The notes beneath the pieces were generated by a model that made no database searches, was not told the origin of the DNA, and was given only the letters and a program-made list of their open reading frames with translations. A program made the position numbers and the translations under genes. Positions 35,027-45,964 of a stretch of DNA of 64,000 nt are shown here, piece after piece (position 1 is the first letter of the stretch; each line of letters starts with the position of its first letter). Origin of the DNA: Cellulosimicrobium marinum (GTDB lineage: Bacteria; Actinomycetota; Actinomycetes; Actinomycetales; Cellulomonadaceae); contig NZ_JAJBZH010000004.1 of assembly GCF_020551945.1 (NCBI RefSeq), forward strand, positions 399,795 to 463,794, written 5' to 3'.

Positions 35027-36016
35027 GTGGACCTCGACGCCTTCACCGACGTGCACCGCGCGCAGTGGGACCGCCTGGACGCCCTCACGCGGCGGCGCAC
35101 CCTCGACGGGGCGGAGGCCGACGAGCTGGTCCGCCTGTACCAGGCGGTCGCCACGCACCTGTCGACCGTGCGCTCCGTCGCGCCGGACCCCGTGGTCATC
35201 ACCCGCCTGTCCGACCTCCTGGGACGCGCCCGCACCCGCATCGCCGGGGCGCACGACCCGGCGTGGCGCGACGTCGTGCGCTTCCTCGTCGTCACGCTCC
35301 CCGCGGCCCTGTACCGGATCCGGTGGTGGTCCGTCGGCGTCACCGTCGCGTTCCTCGTCGTCGCCGTCGTCGCCGGGGTCTGGGTCGCGACGACCCCGCA
35401 GGGCCTCGCCGCGATGGGACCGCCCAGCGTCCGCGAGAACTACGTCAACGAGGCCTTCGCGTCCTACTACGACCCCGGGATCGACTTCGCCGCCGTCGTG
35501 TGGACCAACAACGCGTGGATCGCGGCCCAGTGCGTCGGGCTGGGCATCACGGGCGTCTACCCGGCGTTCGTGCTCGCCATGAACGCCGTGAACGTCGGCG
35601 CGACGGGCGGCATGATGGCGGCCTACGGCGAGCTCGACGTGTTCCTCACCCTCATCGCGCCGCACGGCCTGCTCGAGCTCATGTCGATCTTCGTCGCCGG
35701 GGCCGCCGGGCTGCGGATCTTCTGGGCGTGGGTCGACCCGGGCCCGCTGCCGCGGTCGCGCGCCCTCGCCCAGGAGGGCCGGGCCCTCGTCACCGTCGCG
35801 ATCGGTCTCGCCCTCGCCCTCGCCGTCTCGGGCGTCATCGAGGGCTTCGTCACCGGGTCCGCGCTGCCCTGGTGGCTGAAGATCGTCATCGGTGCGGTCG
35901 CGCTCGCGGGCTTCTGGGTCTACACGATCGTCCTCGGGCGCCGCGCGGTGCGGGCGGGGGAGACGGGCGACCTCACCGCCGACCAGGCGGGGGACGTCGT
36001 CCCCGTCGCGGCCTGA
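35027..36016 (+). CDS. Stage II sporulation protein M-like (SpoIIM/DUF95) membrane protein
   Basis: A 329-aa membrane protein of the SpoIIM-like family. A helical soluble N-terminus (1-95) precedes about five to six hydrophobic spans. Family-like stretches are NNAWIAAQCVGLGITGVYPAFVL and LIAPHGLLELMSIFVAGAAGLRI (PHG/E region). Despite the name, this organism type does not sporulate like Bacillus; the family occurs with RDD, MoxR and DUF58 proteins in many non-sporulating actinobacteria. The GTG at 35027 has AGGG about 9 nt upstream and CAGGGT 7 nt upstream, so either a leadered or a leaderless message is possible. Confidence 0.82.
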   Translation: MDLDAFTDVHRAQWDRLDALTRRRTLDGAEADELVRLYQAVATHLSTVRSVAPDPVVITRLSDLLGRARTRIAGAHDPAWRDVVRFLVVTLPAALYRIRWWSVGVTVAFLVVAVVAGVWVATTPQGLAAMGPPSVRENYVNEAFASYYDPGIDFAAVVWTNNAWIAAQCVGLGITGVYPAFVLAMNAVNVGATGGMMAAYGELDVFLTLIAPHGLLELMSIFVAGAAGLRIFWAWVDPGPLPRSRALAQEGRALVTVAIGLALALAVSGVIEGFVTGSALPWWLKIVIGAVALAGFWVYTIVLGRRAVRAGETGDLTADQAGDVVPVAA

Positions 36017-36044
36017 CGGCGACGGCCCACCGGCCGTCGCCGTC
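36015..36044. terminator. Perfect 13-bp hairpin terminator between convergent genes
   Basis: A perfect 13-bp stem with loop CACC begins inside the stop codon of the SpoIIM-like gene. It is the strongest terminator hairpin of the window and can serve both that gene and the facing HTH_42 gene. Confidence 0.7.
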
Positions 36045-36110
36045 CTCGTCCGCGCTCTCGTCGCCGTTCGTCGTCGCCCCGTCGTCGCGTCCGTCGTCGT
36101 GGCCGGGCGA

Positions 36111-37412
36111 TCATGCTCCGTCGTGCACGACGACGCGGGGCACCGCCCCGGGTGCGGCGACCGCGAGCCAGTCCTCGGCCCGGGCGACGACCTCGTCGCG
36201 CACCGCGGCGTCGGCGAGCCGGACCGCGGGTGCCGGGGTCGTCCCCGGCTCGGGTGCCGCCGCCGGGTGGAGGGGGCGCACGTCGACCTGCGGGGCGCCG
36301 TCGCGTCCCGTCTGCCAGGTCCACGTCCCGGCGACGCGACCGTCGACGAGCACCGTCGCCGCGACCTGGCCGTTGACGCTCACCACCTGCTTCACGGCGA
36401 CGTCGCCGAGCACGCGCGTCCGGTCGTCGTGGGCGAGCACGACGTTGTCGAAGTCGGCCGTGAGGACCACCGGGACGGGCGCGTCCCCGTCGGGGCGTGG
36501 CGCGTCCGGGAGGTCGAACAGCTCGACGGTCCGCCCTGCGGCCGCCGGGCGTCCGTCCCGCGCGCCCGCGGCGGGACGACGGCGGCCCGGGCCGGTGAAC
36601 GTCACGAGCTCGGGTCGCAGCGCCTCGACCGCGGGGCGCAGTCCCGTCAGGCCCGACCACTTCTGCACGTCCGCGACGCTCGCCGGGCCGAACGCGGCGA
36701 GGTAGCGGCGCACGAGCCGGACCCGGGCGGCGAGGACCGCGTCCGGGTCGGACGCCGTGGCGACCGCGTCGAGCTCGGCGGCGTCGCGGTGCGTCGGGTC
36801 GCCGAGCCAGGCGCGCGCCGTCGTCCAGGTGGTCGTGGTGCCGGGGCCGCTCGCACCCCAGAGCCCGCGCGGCGGCACCTGGACGAGGGGCAGGAGGCAC
36901 CGGGCGCCGAACGCGAGGTGCTTCGGCGCGACGGCCGGCCAGCGCTCGGCGAGCCGGCGGCCCAGCTCGACCGTCGTCAGCGGCTGGGCGAGCAGGTCCG
37001 TCGCGGCCCGCGCGAGGTCGGCGAGGTCGACGTCGCGCAGCGCGGTCCCGTGCTCGTTGCGGCCGCGCAGGTGCGCGACCTCCGCGGGGCGCACGTGCGC
37101 GGTGAGCTCGAACGCGTCGTCGGCCGTGACGAGGTGCACCGTGCCGCGCAGCGTCGCGACCCGCACCACCGACCGGTCCAGGAGGAGGGACCCGAGGTCG
37201 TCCGTGCCGAAGCCGGGCAACCGCGACCACAGCCCCGCGTACGGCGACGCCGGGACCTGCGACTGGAGCCCGACGAGGTGCCGCACCTCCGCGACGACCC
37301 GCTCCCCGGTGGTCACGCTGGGGCCGGCGCGGGGTGCGAGGTGCTGGCGCGCCAGGAGGGCGCGCGACAGGTCGTCGTGCGCGAGCGACGGGCCGAACCG
37401 GGTGTCGGTCAC
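36111..37412 (-). CDS. HTH_42 winged-helix protein, possible AlkZ-like DNA glycosylase
   Basis: A 433-aa member of the winged-helix DNA-binding superfamily (HTH_42) that includes DNA glycosylases AlkX/YcaQ and AlkZ. Visible features are VVAEVRHLVGLQSQVPASPY with a Q50-S51-Q52 triad at the place of the catalytic Q-x-Q of AlkZ, RGTVHLVTADDA and the C-terminal ADFDNVVLAHDDRTRV. AlkZ-type enzymes excise bulky or crosslinked alkylated bases, often as self-resistance, but no natural-product cluster is nearby. A general repair role is inferred. GTG 37412 is the start; spacing to a Shine-Dalgarno is poor. It is probably in an operon with nothing else here. Confidence 0.72.
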   Translation of the reverse strand: MTDTRFGPSLAHDDLSRALLARQHLAPRAGPSVTTGERVVAEVRHLVGLQSQVPASPYAGLWSRLPGFGTDDLGSLLLDRSVVRVATLRGTVHLVTADDAFELTAHVRPAEVAHLRGRNEHGTALRDVDLADLARAATDLLAQPLTTVELGRRLAERWPAVAPKHLAFGARCLLPLVQVPPRGLWGASGPGTTTTWTTARAWLGDPTHRDAAELDAVATASDPDAVLAARVRLVRRYLAAFGPASVADVQKWSGLTGLRPAVEALRPELVTFTGPGRRRPAAGARDGRPAAAGRTVELFDLPDAPRPDGDAPVPVVLTADFDNVVLAHDDRTRVLGDVAVKQVVSVNGQVAATVLVDGRVAGTWTWQTGRDGAPQVDVRPLHPAAAPEPGTTPAPAVRLADAAVRDEVVARAEDWLAVAAPGAVPRVVVHDGA

Positions 37413-37434
37413 GACACGGCGACGGTCGGCACCG

Positions 37435-37557
37435 TCAGGACAGGACGATCGCGAGCGCCGGGATCACGAACGTCGCGAGCAGTGCGGCGACGACGATGAT
37501 CGCGACGCGCTTGTTGCGACGCTCCCGCTCGCGCGGGTCGCTGGGCTGCCAGGCCAC
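37435..37557 (-). CDS. 40-residue single-span membrane peptide
   Basis: A short gene of 41 codons. The product has a charged N-terminus (WQPSDPRERERRNKRV) and a C-terminal hydrophobic span (AIIVVAALLATFVIPALAIVL). GAGGAG lies 8 nt before its GTG start, a clean Shine-Dalgarno. The pattern of positive-inside charge before one helix is that of a genuine small membrane protein. It is 22 bp upstream of the HTH_42 gene and on the same strand, so they may share a transcript. Function unknown. Confidence 0.6.
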   Translation of the reverse strand: MAWQPSDPRERERRNKRVAIIVVAALLATFVIPALAIVLS

Positions 37558-37667
37558 GGTCGTACTCCTCGTCCGGACGTCAGGGGCGCCACGACCCTAC
37601 CCCGCCCGTCCGACGCCGGGCCCGGCCCCCACCCGCCCGACACCCGGGGCGACCACGCGCCGTCGGG

Positions 37668-37709
37668 CAACAGGGGTACTACATCGCGCGACCTGGGTTC
37701 TACCTCGCG
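37668..37709 (-). repeat. Two tandem 21-bp repeats (minus orientation)
   Basis: Two adjacent 21-bp units, 37668-37688 and 37689-37709, match at 16 of 21 positions. Read on the minus strand they contain GAGGTAGAACCCAGG and GATGTAGTACCCCTG, the same motif as the array at 49720-49803. They lie between the small-peptide gene and the end of the DUF58 gene. Confidence 0.75.
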
Positions 37710-37722
37710 GAGAGGACGGCTC

Positions 37723-39015
37723 TCAGAGGCGGCCGGCGGCCTTGAGCGCGAGGTAGGTGTCGGCGAGCCGGGGGGCGAGCTCGTCGGGGAGCGCGTCCAC
37801 GACCTCGACGCCGCGCTGGCGCAGCACCGTGGTCACGGCGGCGCGCTCGATCTCGCCGCGCGCGGCGGCGGCGGCGTCGTAGACCTCGGCGGTCCCGGTG
37901 CGGTCGGTGCGCAGGGCGGCGACCTCGGGGTCGGACGCGGCGGCGAGGACCACCTGGTGCTTCGCGGTGAGCTGTGCGACGACGGGCAGCAGGCCGGTCT
38001 CGACGGCCGCGGCGTCGAGCGTGGAGAGGAGGACGACGAGCGCGCGCTGCGACAGGCGTTCGTGCACGGCTCCGACGAGCCCGGGCCAGTCCGTCTCGAG
38101 GAGCGCGGGTTCGAGGGGGGCGAGGGCGTCGGCCGTCGCGGGCATGAGGCGTGGTCCGGCGGCTCCGGCGACGCGGGCGCGGACGGTGCGGTCGTAGGCG
38201 AGGAGCTCGACGCGGTCGCCGGCGCGTCCGGCGAGGGCGGTGAGCAGGAGGGCGGCCTCGATGCTCGCGTCGAGCCGGGGTTCGTCGCCGAGGCGGGCGG
38301 CGGACGTGCGCGACGTGTCGACGACGATCAGCACGCGCCGGTCCCGCTCGGGCCGCCAGGTGCGCACGACCATGTCGCGGCCCCGGGCGGAGGCGCGCCA
38401 GTCGATGGACCGCACGTCGTCGCCGATGACGTACTCGCGGAGCGAGTCGAACTCGGTGCCCTCGCCGCGGACCTGGACGGCGGCGCGGCCGTCCATCTCG
38501 CGCAGGCGTGCGAGGCGGCTGGGCAGGTGGCGGCGGGACGCGAACTCGGGCAGCACACGCAGGCGGCCGGGGACGGGGATCGACGCCTGGCGTGCGGCGA
38601 GCCCGAGGGGGCCGGAGGACCGGATGGTCACCCGGTCGGCGACGCGTTCGCCGCGCCGGGTGGGGACGAGGACGGTGACGACCCGGCGCGCCTCGCCGTC
38701 GGGCAGGTCGACCCGGTGCCGGTTGACCTGGGTGCCGGCGGACGGCGGCCAGGCGTCGCGCACGAGCGCGCGCAGCCGCCGCCCCGAGAGGTTCGTCAGG
38801 GTGAGGGTCGACGTCGCGCGGTCGGTGAGGCGGACCGACCCGGGGACGCGGCGCTCGATCGCGACGCGTCGCGGCGAGGCCGCGAGCGCGACGTCGAGCC
38901 CGCACAGCGCGGCGACGAGCAGGGTCCACACGAGCACCGTGCCGGGGACGGGGAACAGCAGCACGGGCACGGTGCCGAGCGCCACGAGCACGACGGCGCG
39001 CCACGTCAGGGCCAC
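37723..39015 (-). CDS. DUF58 domain protein
   Basis: A 430-aa membrane-anchored protein. Two hydrophobic spans (about 5-25 and 26-45) are followed by a beta-rich region and the DUF58 core [25 protein letters not shown] (around 195-220), then a von Willebrand A-like fold with [13 protein letters not shown] (a DTS version of the metal-site DxSxS). DUF58 proteins are found beside MoxR ATPases in many bacteria and are thought to be clients or partners of them. The start GTG 39015 has GAGG 8 nt upstream and lies 10 bp from the end of the MoxR gene. It is the last gene of the five-gene minus-strand operon. Confidence 0.85.
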   Translation of the reverse strand: MALTWRAVVLVALGTVPVLLFPVPGTVLVWTLLVAALCGLDVALAASPRRVAIERRVPGSVRLTDRATSTLTLTNLSGRRLRALVRDAWPPSAGTQVNRHRVDLPDGEARRVVTVLVPTRRGERVADRVTIRSSGPLGLAARQASIPVPGRLRVLPEFASRRHLPSRLARLREMDGRAAVQVRGEGTEFDSLREYVIGDDVRSIDWRASARGRDMVVRTWRPERDRRVLIVVDTSRTSAARLGDEPRLDASIEAALLLTALAGRAGDRVELLAYDRTVRARVAGAAGPRLMPATADALAPLEPALLETDWPGLVGAVHERLSQRALVVLLSTLDAAAVETGLLPVVAQLTAKHQVVLAAASDPEVAALRTDRTGTAEVYDAAAAARGEIERAAVTTVLRQRGVEVVDALPDELAPRLADTYLALKAAGRL

Positions 39016-39025
39016 GTCGCGCGCC

Positions 39026-40182
<1,157 letters not shown>

Positions 40183-40186
<4 letters not shown>

Positions 40187-41439
40187 GAGTGGTAGACCTC
40201 GCTCTCGATCTGGTCAAGGTGACGCGCGAGCTCGAGCAGCGCCGCGTCGTCGGCGGGTGGTGGTCCGTACAGGAGCTGGGCGACCTGGTCGGCCGGGCGC
40301 CCGGTGGCGCGGGCGACGGCGTCGACGAGCGACGGCGCGTCGGCGGAGCGGGGCAGGCCGAGGCGGGAGGCGAGCCGGTCGGCGGCGCCGGCGCGCAGAC
40401 CGGCGGCGGCGTGCCCGCGCGCCCCGGCGCGACGGTAGAGGCGGCCGCGGCCGCGCGTCGTCTCGGAGGCCCGCACGACGACGGGCAGGTCCTCGGTGAC
40501 GAGGGGCCCGAGGCGCCGTCCGCGCCACAGCGCGACGACGAGCACGACGACGAGGAGCTGGAGCGCGACGACGCCGGTCCACGGCGGGAGCATCGCGGCG
40601 GGCTGCTCGGGCCCGTCGTCGACGAGGGTGGTGTCGAACGGGTCGGGCACGAGCCACACGAGGCGGTCGTGCGCGCCGAGCGACCACAGGGCGAGCGCGG
40701 CGCGCCCGTCCTCGGCCACGGCGTCGTTGCGCAGCAGGGCGGGCGTGTCGACCGCGCGGACGGTGCGGGTGCCGTCGTCGTGGACGAGGTACGCCCCGAC
40801 CGTGGGGTCCCCGGGGGAGGGGAAGCACAGGGAGGCGGCGTCGGGGGTGCCCGCGAGGAGGAACCCGACGCCGTCGGAGCGCAGGGCGCCCGCGGCCTGG
40901 GCGGCGGGGTCGGTGCAGTCGGGCGTGCGGACGGCGGACCCGTCCGGCCAGTCGTAGGCGAGCTCGGCCGCGCCACCGGTCGCCGCGGACAGCAGCCCTT
41001 CGGTGGGGGAGACGAGCACGAGGTCGGCGGGGGTGGCGGCGAGCGCGTCGGCCTGCTCGTCGAGCAGGTAGTCGCTCTGCGCGACGAGGAGGGTCGTGCC
41101 CTCGGCGGCGGCACCGACGGCGTCCGCGACCGTCTGCACGTACGTGATCTCGACGCCCTGGTCGCGCAGGACCTCGGCCAGGGCGCGCGCGCCGTTCGGG
41201 CCGGGGTTGTCCGGGGCGAGGGGGGTGCCCGACGTCGGGGGGCGGCTGATCGCGGCGAGGCCCGCGACGGCGAGCAGGAGCACGAGCACGGCGAGCGGCC
41301 AGCGGGCGCGCCGCCACCGGGCGCGGGCGCGGGACGCGGCGCTCGTCCCGTCCCCGACGACGACGTGCGTCGTGGTGACGACCCCGGGCGCCGCGGCGGG
41401 CGCCGTGCGCTCGGTCGGGGGAGCGGGCGTCGTCGTCAT
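40183..41439 (-). CDS. DUF4350 domain membrane protein
   Basis: A 418-aa protein with one N-terminal span (about 47-65) and a second near 300 ([16 protein letters not shown]). Between them lies the DUF4350 domain beginning [32 protein letters not shown]. The C-terminal cytoplasmic part (about 325-418) is helical with conserved [18 protein letters not shown]. The family is a constant neighbour of MoxR/DUF58 genes in Actinobacteria. ATG 41439 overlaps the stop of the DUF4129 gene (ATGA). Biochemical role unknown. Confidence 0.82.
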
Positions 41440-42107
41440 CGCGCGTCCTCCCCGGTGGTGGCGCCCGCGGTGGCGAGGTCGGTGCGCGGGACGGGTCGTG
41501 CCGCGGCTGCCCGCGCGTCGAGGTCGCGCACGAACGCATCGGCGTCGGGGCCGACCCGGACCTTGCCGTAGCAGACGTCGTCGAAGAGGTGCGCCCCGCG
41601 CTCGAGGCCGCCCGCGACGTCGGGCAGCCGCTCGCCCGCGGTCTCCGCCGCCTCCCGGGCGGTGCGGCCGGGCCGCGGGTCGAGGACCGCGCGGTCCTCC
41701 AGGGACCGCACGACGGCGCGGAAACGGTCGGCCACCGCGGCACCCCAGTCCCCGGCGGCGGCGGCCGCGTCGGCCGCGGCCCGCAGCTCGGCAGCGGTGC
41801 GCGTGTCGTCGTCGAGGACGACGGCGGAGCCCGGCGCTCGGCGCGACAGCCGGACCGGCCCGGCGACGCGGTACGCGATCCCCGCGACGAGCAGCACGAG
41901 CACGACGACGACGAGCGCGGTCACGGGTCCGCCGAGGTCGAGCACGGTCGCGCCGTCGAACAGTCCTTGCAGCCACTCGAGGAACCGCGCCAGGAGCGAG
42001 GGCTCCGTGCGGTACTCGGGCTTGGCGAGCTCTTCGAGGAGCCAGCGCCGGGCCTCGTCCGCGCCCGGCTGGACGGGCGCCTCGGTGACGGGGCGGGCGG
42101 GCGTCAT
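41436..42107 (-). CDS. DUF4129 domain membrane protein
   Basis: A 223-aa protein with one central hydrophobic span (about 62-80) and a C-terminal DUF4129 domain (about 125-210), recognised by [32 protein letters not shown] and the later [21 protein letters not shown]4129 is often at the end of transglutaminase-like proteins and, as here, stands alone in MoxR clusters. ATGA junctions join it to the genes on both sides (42104-42107 and 41436-41439). Confidence 0.83.
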   Translation of the reverse strand: MTPARPVTEAPVQPGADEARRWLLEELAKPEYRTEPSLLARFLEWLQGLFDGATVLDLGGPVTALVVVVLVLLVAGIAYRVAGPVRLSRRAPGSAVVLDDDTRTAAELRAAADAAAAAGDWGAAVADRFRAVVRSLEDRAVLDPRPGRTAREAAETAGERLPDVAGGLERGAHLFDDVCYGKVRVGPDADAFVRDLDARAAAARPVPRTDLATAGATTGEDAR

Positions 42108-43372
42108 GCCGGGGGCTGCTCGCTCGCGGCCGCGGCGAGCTCGACGTCCAGGCCCTCGCGCCGCATCCGCACGTCGATGTACAGCAGCGCGGTGACCGAC
42201 GCGACGAACACCGTCGTCACGACGCCGGACAGCACCTGTGCGAGCGCCATGACGCCGAGGAACCCGGCGGACGACCCCGCGGCGAGGACCAGGCCCCCCA
42301 CGACGCCGAGCGGCTGGCTGACGAGGTTCGCCACGATCCCGACGGCGAGCGACGCGAGGAGGTAGATGCCGAGGATGCGCCAGAACGACCCGCGCGAGAG
42401 CGTCCACCCGCGGACGACGGCGGCCCGCAGGCCCTGGCCCTCGAGGACCAGGGCGGGCGGGACGAACAGGATGCGCACCACGAACCAGATGATCCCGACG
42501 AACAGGCCGAGGCCGCCGAGGAGTGCGACGAGCACGGCGAGCCCGGGGTCGACCGTCGTCCCGACCAGCACGACGAGGCCGATGTACAGGCCGGTCACGA
42601 GGGTGACGAGGAGACCGGTGAGGAGCGAGAACCCGATGAGCGGCCACACCTTCGACCGCACGAGCGCCCACACCTCGCCGGGCGCGGCGCGCTGCCCGAT
42701 CACGGAGCGGCTGACGGACGCGATGAGCAGGCCGTTGAGGATCGGGGTGGCGAGCCCGAGCACGATCGCCCCGCTGATGATGCCGAGGTACACGGTGACG
42801 AAGTCGGCGAAGAAGGCGTCGGCCGTGAGGAGCGACTCGTCCGCCGCGACGAGGGCGGGCACGACGACGCCGGACGCGAGGTAGCCGATCCCGAGCCCGA
42901 CGACGGTCGCGACGGCGATGACGATCGCGGTCACGCCGAGCATCACGCGCGGGTTGGAGCGGACCGCGCCGAACGACCCGTCGAAGATCTCGCCCAGCGT
43001 GAGCGGGCGCAGCGGGATGATGCCGGGCTTCGCCGCGGGGGGCGGGTAGGGGGCCCCGGCGAAGCCGCTCGGGCCGCCGTACGCGGGCTGCCCGTACGCG
43101 GGCTGCCCGTACTGGGGCTGCCCGTACGCGGGCTGCCCGTACTGGGGCTGGCCGTAGCCCGGCTGGCCGTACTGCCCGTACCGGGGCTGCGGCGGGGTGG
43201 GCTGGGGCTGCTGCGGCGGCTGGGCGGGCTGCGGGTGCCCGTAGCCCGGCTGACCGTAGGTCGGGGTGCCCCACGAGGCGGGCGGCTCGGGTGCCCGGTC
43301 GCGCTCGGGCGAGGGATCCGGCGTGCCCGGAGCGCCGCCGTCGGGCGCGCCGGAGGCGTCAGAAGTGCTCAT
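42104..43372 (-). CDS. GPDPase membrane-domain protein with YGQP-rich N-terminus
   Basis: A 422-aa polytopic protein with the membrane domain seen in glycerophosphoryl diester phosphodiesterases, but with no phosphodiesterase domain. Residues 1-125 are disordered and Pro/Gln/Tyr-rich, with about eight YGQP(Q/A) repeats. Then come [28 protein letters not shown], the conserved domain start, and about six hydrophobic spans. ATG 43372 has GAGGA about 10 nt upstream. It is the first gene of the DUF4129-DUF4350-MoxR-DUF58 operon and divergent from mtrA. The PGY-type N-terminus is a common actinobacterial membrane-protein feature and may promote clustering. Confidence 0.8.
   Translation of the reverse strand: MSTSDASGAPDGGAPGTPDPSPERDRAPEPPASWGTPTYGQPGYGHPQPAQPPQQPQPTPPQPRYGQYGQPGYGQPQYGQPAYGQPQYGQPAYGQPAYGGPSGFAGAPYPPPAAKPGIIPLRPLTLGEIFDGSFGAVRSNPRVMLGVTAIVIAVATVVGLGIGYLASGVVVPALVAADESLLTADAFFADFVTVYLGIISGAIVLGLATPILNGLLIASVSRSVIGQRAAPGEVWALVRSKVWPLIGFSLLTGLLVTLVTGLYIGLVVLVGTTVDPGLAVLVALLGGLGLFVGIIWFVVRILFVPPALVLEGQGLRAAVVRGWTLSRGSFWRILGIYLLASLAVGIVANLVSQPLGVVGGLVLAAGSSAGFLGVMALAQVLSGVVTTVFVASVTALLYIDVRMRREGLDVELAAAASEQPPA
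43075..43165. repeat. Coding tandem repeat (YGQP units) in the N-terminus of the GPDPase-membrane-domain gene
   Basis: About six near-identical 15-bp units containing GTACGCGGGCTGCCC or GTACTGGGGCTGCCC encode alternating YGQPA and YGQPQ on the minus strand. The alternation suggests expansion by slippage of a 30-bp double unit. Confidence 0.7.
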
Positions 43373-43478
43373 GGGGGCGATGGTCCTCGCTCGTCGGCTG
43401 CGGTGCCAGGCCACCCTAGTACGCGGGCACGACGCGCGGGCCGCCACCACGCCCGACGGCCGACGGCGCCCCGGGTGG

Positions 43479-43484
43479 CATCAT
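43479..43484 (+). promoter_or_regulatory. mtrA: Possible leaderless -10 (CATCAT) of mtrA
   Basis: CATCAT is followed by 6 nt and the ATG at 43491. The first base departs from TANNNT. No Shine-Dalgarno is present, which agrees with a leaderless start. Confidence 0.35.
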
Positions 43485-43490
43485 GTGCGC

Positions 43491-44174
43491 ATGAAGGTTC
43501 GCGTGCTCGTGGTCGACGACGACACCGCCCTGGCCGAGATGATCGGCATCGTGCTGCGCTCCGAGGGGATCGAACCGGTCTTCTGCGCGGACGGGGACCT
43601 CGCGCTCGAGACGTTCCGCAGCTCCCAGCCGGACCTCGTCCTGCTCGACCTCATGCTGCCGGGCAAGGACGGTACGGAGGTGTGCCGCCTCATCCGCGCC
43701 GAGTCCGGCGTGCCGATCATCATGCTCACGGCGAAGAGCGACACGGTCGACGTGGTGCTCGGCCTGGAGTCCGGCGCGGACGACTACATCTCCAAGCCGT
43801 TCAAGCCGAAGGAGCTCGTCGCGCGCATCCGGGCCCGGCTGCGCCGCACCGACGAGCCCGCCCCCGAGCACCTGACCATCGGCGACGTCGAGATCGACGT
43901 GACCGGGCACCGCGTCGTGCGCGGCGGGGAGCAGATCGCCCTGACGCCGCTGGAGTTCGACCTGCTCGTCGCGCTCGCCCGCAAGCCCTGGCAGGTGTTC
44001 ACCCGCGAGGTGCTGCTCGAGAAGGTGTGGGGCTACCGGCACGCGGCGGACACGCGACTCGTCAACGTCCACGTGCAGCGCCTGCGGTCGAAGATCGAGC
44101 ACGACCCGGAGAGCCCGGAGATCGTGCTCACCGTGCGCGGCGTCGGGTACAAGGCGGGCGCGTCGCGCACGTGA
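43491..44174 (+). CDS. mtrA: MtrA response regulator
   Basis: OmpR-type regulator of the conserved actinobacterial MtrAB-LpqB system, which controls cell-wall hydrolases, division and osmotic or antibiotic responses. The 227-aa protein has a receiver domain with D10-D11, phosphoacceptor D53 (LVLLDLMLPG) and K near 102 (SKPFKPKEL), and a C-terminal winged helix with LTPLEFDLLVALARKPWQVFTREVLLEKVWGYRHAADTRLVNVHVQRLRSKI. Length and sequence match MtrA of mycobacteria closely. It overlaps mtrB by a GTGA junction. Confidence 0.95.
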   Translation: MKVRVLVVDDDTALAEMIGIVLRSEGIEPVFCADGDLALETFRSSQPDLVLLDLMLPGKDGTEVCRLIRAESGVPIIMLTAKSDTVDVVLGLESGADDYISKPFKPKELVARIRARLRRTDEPAPEHLTIGDVEIDVTGHRVVRGGEQIALTPLEFDLLVALARKPWQVFTREVLLEKVWGYRHAADTRLVNVHVQRLRSKIEHDPESPEIVLTVRGVGYKAGASRT

Positions 44175-45964
44175 GCACGACGGGCGTGACCAGGGCGCGC
44201 CGGTCCTCGGCGTGGACCCGCCTGCGGGTCCGGGTCCGGGCCGTGGTCCGCCGGGCGGTGTGGCGGTGGCGCTCGTCCATGCAGCTGCGCGTCGTCACGT
44301 CCGCCCTGGTCGTCGGCGTCGTCGCCGTCGCCGGGCTGGGCGCCTACCTGTCGGACTCCATGCGCGACGGGCTGTTCGAGCGGCGCCTGGCCGAGATCGA
44401 CCTGGAGAGCGCGCAGTCGACGGCGCAGGCGCGCAGCGCGCTCGACGGGTCGCCCGCCGCGTCCGTGTCGGAGGCGCAGGCGCTGCTGTACGACGTCTAC
44501 GCGATGCTCCTGTCGAGCGGGTCGACGACGCGCGACGTGTTCCTCTGGCGCCCCGAGGACGCCCCGTCGAACGGCCTGCTCGACGTCTCGTCGGACGACC
44601 AGCTCGAGAGCCTCGTCTCGCCGGAGATGCGCGAGGCGACGCTGGAGGCCGACGGCGCGCAGCGGCTCCAGCCGGTCGCGGTCCCCGTCCGGCCCGCGGA
44701 CCCCGCCTCGCCCGTCGTCCCGGGCGTCGTCGTCGGCACGACGGTCGACGTGCCCGTCGCCGGGACGTACGAGCTGTACTACCTGTACGACCTGCGCACC
44801 GACCAGCAGACGCTCGACTTCCTCCAGGGGGTCCTGCTCATCGGCGCGCTGGTGCTCCTCGCGCTGCTCGTGGGCATCACGGCGCTCGTCACGCGGCAGG
44901 CCGTGCTGCCCGTCCGGGAGGCCGCGGCCGTCGCCGAGCGGCTCGCCGACGGGCGCCTCGACGAGCGCCTGCCGGTCAAGGGGCACGACGAGATGGCCCT
45001 GCTGGCCCGCACGCTCAACGAGATGGCCGCGAGCCTGCAGGACCAGATCGGCCGCATGGAGGAGCTGTCCATGCTGCAGCGGCGGTTCGTCTCGGACGTG
45101 TCCCACGAGCTGCGGACGCCGCTCACGACGATCCGCATGGCGTCCGAGGTGCTGCACTCCTCGCGCGAGGACTTCGACCCCGTGTCCCGCCGGTCCACCG
45201 AGCTCCTGCAGGCACAGCTCGACCGGTTCGAGGATTTGCTCGCGGACCTGCTGGAGATCAGCCGGTTCGACGCGGGCGCCGCCGTGCTCGACGCGGAGCG
45301 GCGCGACGTGCGCGACGTCGTCACCGCCGCCGTCGACCACGCCGCGCCCCTCGCGGAGCGCAAGGGCGTGTGGCTGTCGGTGCACCTCGCGGACGAGCGC
45401 CTCACGGCGGACGTCGACCCGCGGCGCGTCGAGAGGATCGTGCGCAACCTCGTGGTCAACGCCATCGAGCACGCCGAGGACAAGCCCGTCGAGGTGACCG
45501 TGGCGGGCGACGGGCACGCGGTGGCCGTCGTCGTGCGGGACCACGGGGTCGGCATGACGGTGGACGAGGTGCAGCACGTGTTCGACCGGTTCTGGCGCGC
45601 CGACCCGGCGCGCGCCCGCACGACGGGCGGCACGGGGCTCGGCCTCGCGATCTCCCTGGAGGACGCCCACCTGCACGGTGGGTGGCTCGAGGCGTGGGGG
45701 CGTCCGTCGCGGGGCGCGAGCTTCCGCCTCACGCTCCCGCGCCGCGCGGGCATCCGGCTGCAGTCCTCGCCCCTGCCCCTGGTCACGGAGGCGACCGCGG
45801 ACCGCGGGCTCGGCGCGGCGTGGGAGGAGGCGCCCGCCGTCGCCGAGGACGTCGACGGCACGGTCGGCCCCGCGGACCTGCCGTCGGTGACGGGCGGCAT
45901 CCCCGTCGTCCTGCCGCCGGGCGACGCGGACGAACCCACCCTCGACGCACGGGAGGCCCGATGA
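44171..45964 (+). CDS. mtrB: MtrB sensor histidine kinase
   Basis: Membrane kinase partner of MtrA, 597 aa. A basic cytoplasmic N-terminus (1-35) leads into TM1 (about 40-58), an extracellular sensor domain (59-215), TM2 (about 218-240) and a HAMP domain. The HisKA box VSDVSHELRTPLTTIRMA has H312. HATPase_c motifs are IVRNLVVNAIEHAEDKP, VRDHGVGM and TGGTGLGLAI. The C-terminal tail after the kinase (about 530-597) is acidic, as usual for MtrB. The GTG start overlaps the mtrA stop, and its own stop overlaps the lpqB ATG. Confidence 0.95.
   Translation: MSTTGVTRARRSSAWTRLRVRVRAVVRRAVWRWRSSMQLRVVTSALVVGVVAVAGLGAYLSDSMRDGLFERRLAEIDLESAQSTAQARSALDGSPAASVSEAQALLYDVYAMLLSSGSTTRDVFLWRPEDAPSNGLLDVSSDDQLESLVSPEMREATLEADGAQRLQPVAVPVRPADPASPVVPGVVVGTTVDVPVAGTYELYYLYDLRTDQQTLDFLQGVLLIGALVLLALLVGITALVTRQAVLPVREAAAVAERLADGRLDERLPVKGHDEMALLARTLNEMAASLQDQIGRMEELSMLQRRFVSDVSHELRTPLTTIRMASEVLHSSREDFDPVSRRSTELLQAQLDRFEDLLADLLEISRFDAGAAVLDAERRDVRDVVTAAVDHAAPLAERKGVWLSVHLADERLTADVDPRRVERIVRNLVVNAIEHAEDKPVEVTVAGDGHAVAVVVRDHGVGMTVDEVQHVFDRFWRADPARARTTGGTGLGLAISLEDAHLHGGWLEAWGRPSRGASFRLTLPRRAGIRLQSSPLPLVTEATADRGLGAAWEEAPAVAEDVDGTVGPADLPSVTGGIPVVLPPGDADEPTLDAREAR

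Noticed and set aside
35027..36016. Sporulation gene as a sign of a spore-former
   Set aside because: SpoIIM-like proteins are common in non-sporulating actinobacteria beside MoxR/DUF58 genes; no other sporulation gene is present.
43075..43165. Intergenic repeat
   Set aside because: It is in frame within the N-terminus of a membrane protein gene and codes for YGQP repeats.
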